This document shows, piece by piece, positions 1 to 6,214 of a DNA stretch of 39,902 nucleotides. The notes under the pieces are model-generated. The model saw nothing but the letters and a program-made list of their open reading frames with translations. It was not told the DNA's origin and searched no databases. Location of the stretch: assembly GCA_024400505.1 (NCBI GenBank), contig JAKSMP010000018.1, positions 1-39,902 on the forward strand, given 5' to 3'. Source of the stretch: Bacteroidales bacterium (GTDB lineage: Bacteria > Bacteroidota > Bacteroidia > Bacteroidales > P3). The position numbers and the translations under genes were made by a program. Numbering within the stretch: position 1 is the first letter of the stretch; each line of letters opens with the position of its first letter.

Positions 1-42
1 ATAGAAATTGACGTAGCGTTCTTTCGAATCCATATTTCCCAT
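1..42 (-). CDS. 5' end of an unidentified gene running off the window
   Basis: Reading leftwards from 42, an ATG opens a frame of 14 codons (MGNMDSKERYVNFY) that stays open to the window edge. A second in-frame ATG at 33 would give MDSKERYVNFY and is an equally good start. Too little is visible to name a family. The hydrophilic, Lys/Glu/Tyr-containing start looks like a cytosolic protein, but this is only an impression. No clear -7 element was found just upstream. Confidence 0.35.
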   Translation of the reverse strand, partial: MGNMDSKERYVNFY

Positions 43-179
43 TGTTAATAATCATCAGTAACGAAGAAAAACAGATATTATTGTGTGGGATGAGATTCGC
101 GGCAAACTTGAGAGGATATCGGGTTATAAGTTTAGTGGTTTATGAGTTTAGTGGCGAAAACCTGATTGAGACGTTCGCC

Positions 180-219
180 GAACCCACCTAGAAAACAAGT
201 AATAGAACTCACCTAAATA
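180..219. repeat. Copies of an ACCCACCTA / ACTCACCTA short repeat
   Basis: The motif ATAGAACTCACCTAAATA lies at 202-219, and a partial copy (GAACCCACCTAGA) at 180-192. The same motif returns as the arms of the inverted repeat at 728-804. The copies look like ends of a small palindromic element scattered in this gene-free stretch. No coding potential is seen. Confidence 0.5.
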
Positions 220-282
220 AAATGCCAGCCCATCTGCTATCGCACAACCTTTACCGCGAGACTACTGATTCGACGCCTCGGC

Positions 283-374
283 CTTATATAGAGACCAACT
301 TTAGTCTTATATAGAGACCGGATTTGATCATATATAGAGGACATTTTTGGTCTTATATAGAGGACGTTTTTTAC
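283..374. repeat. Array A: four 23-bp degenerate tandem repeats
   Basis: Four units start at 283, 306, 329 and 352, an exact 23-bp period. Each begins with CTTATATAGAG (CATATATAGAG in unit three), followed by a more variable A/T-rich half. Units 1 and 2 share GAGACC; units 3 and 4 share GAGGAC. A fifth very weak unit may begin at 375 (CTTAAGTAG). No ORF crosses it convincingly and there are no long unique spacers, so it is not a CRISPR array. Function unknown. Confidence 0.8.
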
Positions 375-462
375 CTTAAGTAGTGCTAATCTGAGGTTCT
401 ATCAGGAGCATCAAAATGGCAGCATTTCGCTGACAAAACGACAGGCACTCTTCGCCGCCACA

Positions 463-541
463 AACCCCATGGTTCGCTACTGGGGAACCCCATAGTTCCC
501 AGCCACGAACCATGGGGTTCCCGACCTCGAACCATGGGGTA
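463..541. repeat. Array B: four CCATGG-centred palindromic units, about 22 bp apart
   Basis: AACCCCATGGTTCG (463-476) and AACCCCATAGTTCC (486-499) are followed by CGAACCATGGGGTT (506-519) and CGAACCATGGGGTA (528-541). The CCATGG/CCATAG cores are 23, 21 and 22 bp apart. The first and third units are exact reverse complements over 14 bp, so the segment can fold into cruciform or hairpin structures. It lies about 90 bp from array A and has nearly the same period. Confidence 0.75.
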
Positions 542-727
542 TTTTCAGACAAAGGAACAGATACTGATTATCATTAAATTACAGAAACAGACTCCATCAC
601 ACCCCCATACACTAACCATGCCAAAATGACAGTGCTAAGCGCACAAAAGTGACATGAGAAGGAGCTGATGCAACCCGAAGACATTCTTTGCCAGAGGACA
701 TACACAGCGTCACCTATCTAACGATAA

Positions 728-804
728 AGGTGAGTTCTATAAATTCCACATTTGAAAGTCATGAAATCAATTATCATTTTTCTAGTGATTTATAGAACCC
801 ACCT
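728..804. repeat. 77-bp inverted-repeat element (17-bp arms)
   Basis: AGGTGAGTTCTATAAAT at 728-744 and ATTTATAGAACCCACCT at 788-804 are reverse complements at 16 of 17 positions, with a 43-nt AT-rich centre. Both arms belong to the same family as the motif at 202-219. This could be a very small non-autonomous mobile element or a folded RNA. No gene is recognisable on either side within several hundred bases. Confidence 0.6.
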
Positions 805-1044
805 AAATAGAGGAAGATATTACTTACAACTCCGTGACTAAGAAGGCCATGTACATGGGCAGGGTCAACAACGAGCCGTTACGGCCAATGCTGTAATCGC
901 CAAATTTGAGGGCTTGAGACACATGGTATTTTCTATCTTTCTTTTATATATTACAAATCAATTATACAACACTTTTTCGGGCGACTTTTTGATTTTGCAA
1001 AAATACGATTTATTTTTGACATCGTGGCACTAATATAAGGAAAT

Positions 1045-1140
1045 CTCTAAAATTTGTTTTTCTAACCAAGCGAGCTTGGATAGAAGGACTTTCAGTCCGT
1101 AAGTCTCGCTTGCGAAACTTAAATAATCCAATTTTTAGAG
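1045..1140. repeat. Dispersed hairpin-rich repeat, copy 1
   Basis: This 96-bp segment has near-complementary ends (CTCTAAAATTTG and CCAATTTTTAGAG). Inside are a hairpin CCAAG/CTTGG (1066-1079), a hairpin GGACT/AGTCC (1086-1098) and a hairpin TAAGT/ACTTA (1100-1121). The loop CGAG at 1071-1074 can also pair with CTCG at 1105-1108. A longer related copy lies at 39084-39276, where paired bases have changed together. It sits downstream of the gene at 1209-1931. Confidence 0.6.
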
Positions 1141-1208
1141 GCCATGTAGAATTACCAGAAGTAACCAACTTGCCGCGCATTATATCAGAAGGGCAAAATC
1201 AGCCGAGG

Positions 1209-1931
1209 CTATCTGCGGCCGAAGATGAGGTGGGCGAGCTCGGTTTCGCGGGGGTTGCCGGGCTTGGGGCCGAAGGAGCGGAGCTGCCGGAGCGACTTGA
1301 CAAAGGTGCCGTCGGGTTTCTGCCGCTTGAGCAGGGTTTCGATTTCGGCCCAAGAGGAGAAGGTGTAGTGGGATTTGAGTTGATGAACGATATAGCCACA
1401 TTCCACCTCGGGGCATTGGGCGGAGAATACGAGCTGGCACCCGACGAGCTTGATCAACCCACAGCGAAGCGCATTGCTGAGCGCAACAGCCAGGGGGACG
1501 CAGTCGTGCTTAAGGCCTTCTTCGGTCAGGCCGAAGGGGCGTTGGGGGAAGGTGTGGCGGAGACACTCCTCCACCTGGGGATGAACGATGGGGTCGGCCA
1601 TGGTGTCGCCATCCAGCAAGGTGACTTCTTGCAATCCCCCTTGTCGGCCCGCCTCATAGAGCATGGGGCCTTGGCCTTGGTGAAAAACATCATCGAGATA
1701 CAACGGCTGGCCGGGCACAAAGATAAGGCAGCTGAAGGTGTCGCCAACGGCCAGCTTGCTGTTCTCGGAATGCTCCACCACAAAACGCCCGCCACCCAGA
1801 TGGCGGAAATGGCAGCAGCGGTCCGGTGCCCAGCAGACACGAAGCACGTCGAACTGACGGAGATTGGAGGAACTGACATGCTGGCCAACGACAAAGTCGG
1901 AAGGAATGATATTGGAGATAGTAGTGCTCAT
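1209..1931 (-). CDS. Hypothetical protein coupled to the LRR gene
   Basis: This is a 240-residue protein beginning MSTTISNIIPSDFVVG. Its ATG overlaps the TGA of the upstream LRR gene as ATGA (1928-1931), which indicates translational coupling and co-regulation. It has no signal peptide or membrane segment, so it is probably cytoplasmic. Composition is ordinary, with several Cys and His residues in the first third (CWAPDRCCHFRHLGGG) and a basic C-terminus. An upstream in-frame ATG exists at 1964, inside the LRR gene, but the coupled start is preferred. I do not recognise the family and propose no function beyond the link to its LRR partner. Confidence 0.75.
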   Translation of the reverse strand: MSTTISNIIPSDFVVGQHVSSSNLRQFDVLRVCWAPDRCCHFRHLGGGRFVVEHSENSKLAVGDTFSCLIFVPGQPLYLDDVFHQGQGPMLYEAGRQGGLQEVTLLDGDTMADPIVHPQVEECLRHTFPQRPFGLTEEGLKHDCVPLAVALSNALRCGLIKLVGCQLVFSAQCPEVECGYIVHQLKSHYTFSSWAEIETLLKRQKPDGTFVKSLRQLRSFGPKPGNPRETELAHLIFGRR

Positions 1932-3208
1932 GGGATTTCGATAATGTTGGTGAAACGGTTCCACAGGGGGTCGCGGCGATAGGCCGACAGGGCGCCAGCA
2001 GGCACATGGAGGGTGATGCGGCTGAGGTCCATCTCGCTGAAGGTATGATTAAAGATGCGAGGAGGATTGGAGGCCAGCACCGTGATGGAGCGCAAAGCGG
2101 TATCTTCGACAAAACCATAGTCGCCGATGAACCGAACGCCCTCACCCACCACCACCTCGGCAAGCCTATAGTTATAGGCAAAGGCATAGTTTCCAATCAT
2201 GACCGTGCGTGGTGGCACCTCGATGCGCTGCAATCCGCTCTGATAGAAACAGGCGGAGCCCAACACACGTGTGCTGTCGGGCAAACGGACTTGATGCAAA
2301 TTGGTGTCATATTGGCACATCTGAGAGGGGATGACCTCCAGATGGTTGGGCAATTGCAGGCTCCGCATACCATAGAACCGACTGAAAAGAAGGGAGGGCA
2401 AGGCAATGACATGGCTGTCGATAATCACATCCACGGGGTTGATGCTATGGTAGAAAACACGGTGTTCGACGGATGGGATTTGAAGAAGGCGCGACTGGAT
2501 GACCAGCGTGTCGATACTATTCATCCCGGCAAAGGCCATGCCTCCCACCGAGTCGAGCCGGGGCGGAAGGACGAGTTTGCCACGGAGATTGCTGCAATCG
2601 TTGAACGCATTCTCGCCTATCGACCGCAGACTCTGAGGCAGTTTCATCTCGCAATCCAGCGCAGAGCAGGACAGCATGAAGGAAGGGCTTATAGTGCGCA
2701 CAGAGTCGCCCAAATGCAGCCGACGCAGATTGTAGCAGCCCAGCCACACATCGTTGTTGGACTGATCGACATGGCAGCTGACGGCATTGTAGGACACCGA
2801 GTCCAAGCCATAGCAGAGGGCAAAGGCTCCGCGACCCAGCTCTTTGAGCCCCGTGCCCAGCGAAATCCAACGGAGGTTCTCGCAGCCATAACATATCCGG
2901 CTGCCCATATACTGCATGTTGACGCCCGTGGTGAGGCTTCGGATACGGAGGTTGTTGCGCATAGCCCCTCCCCTGGCGGATACCAGCGCATAGCGGACAC
3001 CTTTGAAACGGACCCACTCGGGGAAACGGACATCCACCAGCGTGTCGGAAAGCAGTTCCACCGCCTCCACCTCGGCCTGACGGAGCTGGGCATTGACCAC
3101 ACAGCAGTGCAGCCTGTATCCCGATTCGGAAACCATGAATGACTGGGCACGCAACCCGCAGAAGCACGCACAGACAAACAGCAGTAAAGTCAAACGTTTT
3201 GTTACCAT
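1928..3208 (-). CDS. BspA-like leucine-rich repeat (LRR_5) exported protein
   Basis: This is a 426-residue protein with a signal peptide (MVTKRLTLLLFVCACFCGLRAQ). It is followed by repeated units of the LRR_5/BspA type, seen as recurring 'xIGxxAFxxCxxL' patterns such as GENAFNDCSNL, GRGAFALCYGL and GNYAFAYNYRL. The end (ITLHVPAGALSAYRRDPLWNRF) is the usual closing motif of these proteins. BspA-like proteins of Bacteroidota are envelope proteins that often bind host or matrix ligands; here that role is inferred only from family. No Por secretion domain is evident. The start was chosen at 3208 because a signal peptide follows immediately and the -7 element TAACTTTGC lies about 20 bp upstream; longer in-frame extensions lack one. 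It overlaps the next gene by 4 bp. Confidence 0.85.
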   Translation of the reverse strand: MVTKRLTLLLFVCACFCGLRAQSFMVSESGYRLHCCVVNAQLRQAEVEAVELLSDTLVDVRFPEWVRFKGVRYALVSARGGAMRNNLRIRSLTTGVNMQYMGSRICYGCENLRWISLGTGLKELGRGAFALCYGLDSVSYNAVSCHVDQSNNDVWLGCYNLRRLHLGDSVRTISPSFMLSCSALDCEMKLPQSLRSIGENAFNDCSNLRGKLVLPPRLDSVGGMAFAGMNSIDTLVIQSRLLQIPSVEHRVFYHSINPVDVIIDSHVIALPSLLFSRFYGMRSLQLPNHLEVIPSQMCQYDTNLHQVRLPDSTRVLGSACFYQSGLQRIEVPPRTVMIGNYAFAYNYRLAEVVVGEGVRFIGDYGFVEDTALRSITVLASNPPRIFNHTFSEMDLSRITLHVPAGALSAYRRDPLWNRFTNIIEIP

Positions 3209-3228
3209 TTTTTCGACCAATTGGGACT

Positions 3229-3237
3229 GCAAAGTTA
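3229..3237 (-). promoter_or_regulatory. -7 promoter element of the LRR operon
   Basis: On the minus strand the sequence reads TAACTTTGC, matching the Bacteroidota -7 consensus TAnnTTTG. Transcription would start roughly 5 nt downstream, leaving a leader of about 15 nt before the ATG at 3208. It faces away from the kinase promoter, which is only about 30 bp off. Confidence 0.65.
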
Positions 3238-3268
3238 CAAATTTCTGCGAAAATATCATAATTCTTCT

Positions 3269-3277
3269 TATCTTTGC
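3269..3277 (+). promoter_or_regulatory. -7 promoter element of the kinase gene (probably leaderless)
   Basis: TATCTTTGC is a perfect match to the Bacteroidota -7 element. The ATG of the kinase begins only 3 nt after it, at 3281. With the usual spacing the transcript would start at or next to the start codon, so the mRNA is probably leaderless. Confidence 0.65.
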
Positions 3278-3280
3278 ACC

Positions 3281-4261
3281 ATGAACACATCCTCCGACGC
3301 CACCTCTTCCGACTTCATTTTCAATGGTGAAGCCAACGGCAGCTGGGCATTTTCCAACCACAAGGAAATCGCCAGCCGGGGATTCAACGTGCTCTATTGC
3401 GCCACCCACAAGGGGTGCCGCTACTTACTTAAAGGCCTGAAACCCGAATACCGCGATTCGACAATCCACCAGCTGCAAATGCTGAAAGAATACCGCCTGG
3501 GCAAAAGCCTGAAACACGAGCACATCTGCCAAACATACTCGCTGGCCGACGACCAGCTGGCCGGACGTTGTATTGTGATGGAATACGTGGACGGATGCAA
3601 CCTAAAGCAATGGCTTGAAAAGAAACCGTCAAACGCTTTGCGACACAAGATCTTCTGCCAGATACTTGCAGCCCTGCAATATTGCCACAACAAGCAAATC
3701 ACCCATTGCGACATCAAGCCCAGCAACATCATGATCACAAACAATGGCAATATTGTGAAACTGATAGACTTTGGCCTATCAGACAACGACAACTACCTGG
3801 CGCTCAAGCAGGCTGGTGGCACACATGGATACATGGCACCCGAACAGCAACAGACCAAACTGGCCACCGATGCCCGCACCGATATATACGCCCTTGGGGT
3901 GCTGATGGGAGAATTGTTTCCACACAGATACTACCTGCTGAGAAAACATTGCCGGCGCGCCAACCCCAACCTCCGTCCGCAAAGCATAGGCAAGCTGCAA
4001 GCCAGATACACCCTATGGCGCACCTCCCCGCTGATAATCATCTGCGCAATAGCAGCATCTGGGGCAATCCTCTGGGGAGTGCGGCACACGCCCAAGCCAC
4101 CAGCAACCATTATCACCAACCATGTTATAATCCACGACACAGTACCCATAGTGCCAGAAAACGCCATACAAGAGCCACAACCAGCGGCCGAAGAGCCCAA
4201 CTACGATGCAGTATCGCAATCCCTCTTCGCCGCAATGGACAAATCTATCAATCCGAGATAA
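3281..4261 (+). CDS. Membrane-anchored Ser/Thr protein kinase, reading frame broken near the C-terminus
   Basis: The 326-residue frame contains a Hanks-type kinase domain: a glycine-loop-like stretch near residue 33, the beta-3 lysine in YLLKGL (K51), an alpha-C Glu near 70, the catalytic loop HCDIKPSN (142-149, Cys replacing the usual Arg), DFG at 163-165, APE at 186-188, and the structural Asp of the DIYALG motif at 201. A single membrane span lies at about 249-266 and a proline-rich extracytoplasmic segment follows. The frame stops at 4259, but well-formed coding sequence continues to 4476 in the -1 frame with the same codon preferences. The true protein was therefore probably about 70 residues longer. 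The kinase domain is intact, so activity is plausible. It is transcribed divergently from the LRR operon. Confidence 0.8.
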   Translation: MNTSSDATSSDFIFNGEANGSWAFSNHKEIASRGFNVLYCATHKGCRYLLKGLKPEYRDSTIHQLQMLKEYRLGKSLKHEHICQTYSLADDQLAGRCIVMEYVDGCNLKQWLEKKPSNALRHKIFCQILAALQYCHNKQITHCDIKPSNIMITNNGNIVKLIDFGLSDNDNYLALKQAGGTHGYMAPEQQQTKLATDARTDIYALGVLMGELFPHRYYLLRKHCRRANPNLRPQSIGKLQARYTLWRTSPLIIICAIAASGAILWGVRHTPKPPATIITNHVIIHDTVPIVPENAIQEPQPAAEEPNYDAVSQSLFAAMDKSINPR

Positions 4262-4476
4262 ATCGTTGTACGACAGACGAGTCGTACAACTACGATATTG
4301 AATCCGAATTGCGTAGGCAATGCACAATGGTGGCGAACAACCTGGTGGCCACAGCCCCCAGCCAGTTCCGCATGATAATCCAGAAAGATGCGGCAGCCTA
4401 TGAGGCAAAGCTGAATGCTACCTACCGAGAGCCCCTCTACGAATGCCGCCTAGCCATTGCCAGGCGCAACAGATAA
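4262..4476 (+). pseudogene. Frameshifted C-terminal tail of the kinase gene
   Basis: In the -1 frame relative to the kinase, codons run without a stop from before 4262 to TAA at 4474-4476. They encode a polar, helical-looking tail (for example SELRRQCTMVANNLVATA and FRMIIQKDAAAYEAKLNA). Codon choice matches the kinase gene. A perfect 10-bp inverted repeat (GTTGTACGAC / GTCGTACAAC, 4265-4290) sits right at the junction. Possible explanations are an indel, a small palindromic insertion, or less likely programmed frameshifting, since no canonical slippery heptamer is visible. A separate small protein from the ATG at 4327 cannot be excluded. Confidence 0.55.
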
Positions 4477-4546
4477 CCCGCCACCTCCGCCACACATGCC
4501 CTTGTATCAAACTGCTGTTCGCCAGGTTTGGAACTAGAATCGCAGC

Positions 4547-5572
4547 CTAGCAAAATAGAATATACGCCAGCGAGCCGCAGCTGATCACCAGCCACAGCAG
4601 CACGCCCTGCACCAAGGGCTTCAGTCCCACAGCCTTCAGCGTCTCGCGGGTGAGGCCGGCGCCAATGAAGAAGAGCGACAGGGTAATCAAGTGTTTGGCC
4701 AGGCGCGAGATTCCACCACCAAGTGTCACACCCCATTCAAAACGGCTCAGCACAAAGGTGTTGAGTAGAATAGCCACGATAAACCACAGGATAAATGTGG
4801 GCACTGCCTTATACCAGGGTGCTGTCTTGCCCTCGGCTCCGGCCAACTTCTTGCGGAAGAAGAAAGGTGTGACCAATGCCACTACCACAATCCACAACGC
4901 GCGGGTGAGCTTGACCGTGGTGGCCACGGCCTGTGCCTCATCGCCGTAGGTGCCGCCAGCACCCACCACCGACGAGGTGTCGTGGATGGCTATGGCAGCC
5001 CAAGTGCCGAACTGCTGCTGGGTCATGTCCAGCGCATGACCTATTGGTGGAAAGATAAAGAGGGCTATCGCATTAAGGATGAACACCACACCCAGCGCCA
5101 CCGACATCGACTCGGCCTTGGCCTTAATCACCGGGCCTACCGCAGCAATGGCACTGCCGCCACAGATAGCCGTGCCGGACGAAATCAGGTAGGACGTCTG
5201 CCAATCGACGCCCAGCAGCTTGCGTCCAATCAGCGTGCCGATGGCCAGTGTGCCGAAAACCGACACAATAGTAATCAGCATACCCTCCAAACCCGAAGCC
5301 ACGGCCGACTGCAGTGTCATGCCGAAACCCAGGCCGATGACAGAATACTGCAACAGCTTTTTCGACATCGTCTTATTGAAATCGGGAAAAGCCTTGCCAA
5401 ACGCCAAGGCAAAGACCAAGCCCAGCAACAAAGCGATGGGTGAGCTGACCCAGGAGCCCAACCAACCGAGGCTGCCGAGGTCGAAAAGATGAATATCCTG
5501 ACAGAATCCGAGCAATAGCGACAAACCAAGAATCGATACTAAAACGATGTATACGATATTATTACGTTTCAT
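4547..5572 (-). CDS. UPF0324 / YeiH-family membrane transporter
   Basis: This is a 341-residue, highly hydrophobic protein with about ten membrane spans, matching the UPF0324 family (YeiH-like, often annotated as putative sulfate exporters). Family hallmarks are visible: a conserved GTAICGGSAIAA segment near residue 134, an AIHDTSSVVGAG motif in the middle, and a basic-flanked C-terminal pair of helices (FFIGAGL). Length is normal for the family. The substrate is not established; some members have been linked to sulfonate or cysteate export. The start at 5572 directly precedes the first hydrophobic helix and lies about 30 bp from a -7 element. It is convergent with the kinase gene, with no obvious terminator between them. 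Confidence 0.88.
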   Translation of the reverse strand: MKRNNIVYIVLVSILGLSLLLGFCQDIHLFDLGSLGWLGSWVSSPIALLLGLVFALAFGKAFPDFNKTMSKKLLQYSVIGLGFGMTLQSAVASGLEGMLITIVSVFGTLAIGTLIGRKLLGVDWQTSYLISSGTAICGGSAIAAVGPVIKAKAESMSVALGVVFILNAIALFIFPPIGHALDMTQQQFGTWAAIAIHDTSSVVGAGGTYGDEAQAVATTVKLTRALWIVVVALVTPFFFRKKLAGAEGKTAPWYKAVPTFILWFIVAILLNTFVLSRFEWGVTLGGGISRLAKHLITLSLFFIGAGLTRETLKAVGLKPLVQGVLLWLVISCGSLAYILFC

Positions 5573-5603
5573 ATTTGCAAAAAAATTAAGTTAAAATTAT
5601 AGA

Positions 5604-5613
5604 TGCAAAGATA
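5604..5613 (-). promoter_or_regulatory. -7 promoter element of the UPF0324 gene
   Basis: The minus strand reads TATCTTTGCA, a perfect Bacteroidota -7 element, leaving a leader of about 25-30 nt before the ATG at 5572. Confidence 0.65.
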
Positions 5614-5762
5614 CGAAAAATTGACAAAACACACACAACTGAATTCCTATTTTAACAAATATAGGTAGCCTTCAGTGAATGCCTGTTGCACCAGAATTGT
5701 AATCCGCTGCTCAACAATCCAGCCACACCCCCTTACACGTTGCACTTGTAACTAGAATTTAG

Positions 5763-6188
5763 GTTGTCACTCTCGTCGAGCGCACCACCAAGAAAATGCT
5801 TATGGCCAAGTCCCCAAAGGGAAAGAACGCCAAGTCTGTCGCCCGCCTTGTGGGGCAGATGCTCCGCCCTTTTGAACGCCATGTCCTTTCCATCACCACC
5901 GACAACGGGACAGAGTTCGCTGACCACAAGTATATTGCCAAGAAGCTTCATACCAAAGTCTATTACACTCACCCCTATTCCTCTTGGGAGAAAGGCCTCA
6001 TTGAAAACACCAACAAGCTCGTTCGTCAATTTATCCCCCAAAACGCTGATTTCTCCTCTCTATCTGACGATTACATCCTCTTTGTCCAGTCTGAACTCAA
6101 CCTTCGTCCGAGAAAACTTTTGAACTTTTCTTCCCCAAAACAAAAATTCTTGCTATCTTTGCACAACGGTGTTGCACTTCGATATTGA
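5763..6188 (+). pseudogene. IS30-family transposase, C-terminal remnant
   Basis: The readable frame begins abruptly at 5763 (VVTLVERTTKK) with no start codon and encodes the last part of an IS30-type transposase. The second catalytic Asp is in TTDNGTEF and the Glu in GLIENTNK, exactly 33 residues apart, giving the DD(33)E spacing of the family. The N-terminal HTH and the first catalytic Asp are missing, so the protein cannot transpose. The 3' end (GTGTTGCACTTC, near 6169) looks like the element's right end. A related-looking GTTGCACTTG at about 5738 lies just left of the truncation and may be the end of another remnant. Confidence 0.85.
6154..6162 (+). promoter_or_regulatory. Outward -7-like element inside the IS30 remnant
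   Basis: TATCTTTGC lies near the end of the transposase frame and points out of the element. The next gene to the right is on the opposite strand, so any transcript would be antisense to its 3' end. The match may simply be part of the IS end. Confidence 0.35.
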
Positions 6189-6214
6189 ATCTAAGTCTTC
6201 ACATCGGGCAAGCT

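Noticed and set aside
283-541. CRISPR array
   Set aside because: Units are only 22-23 bp with no constant repeat plus unique spacer structure, and no cas genes are present.
1110-1982. A 290-codon plus-strand frame
   Set aside because: It is antisense to the LRR-partner gene, which has the coupled start and ordinary protein composition. No promoter or family match supports the plus-strand reading.
4293-6192. Shared 12-mer CGATATTGAATC at about 4292 and 6179 as IS ends bracketing a mobile unit
   Set aside because: A 12-bp match is expected by chance many times in 40 kb, and the left copy falls in coding sequence of the kinase tail.
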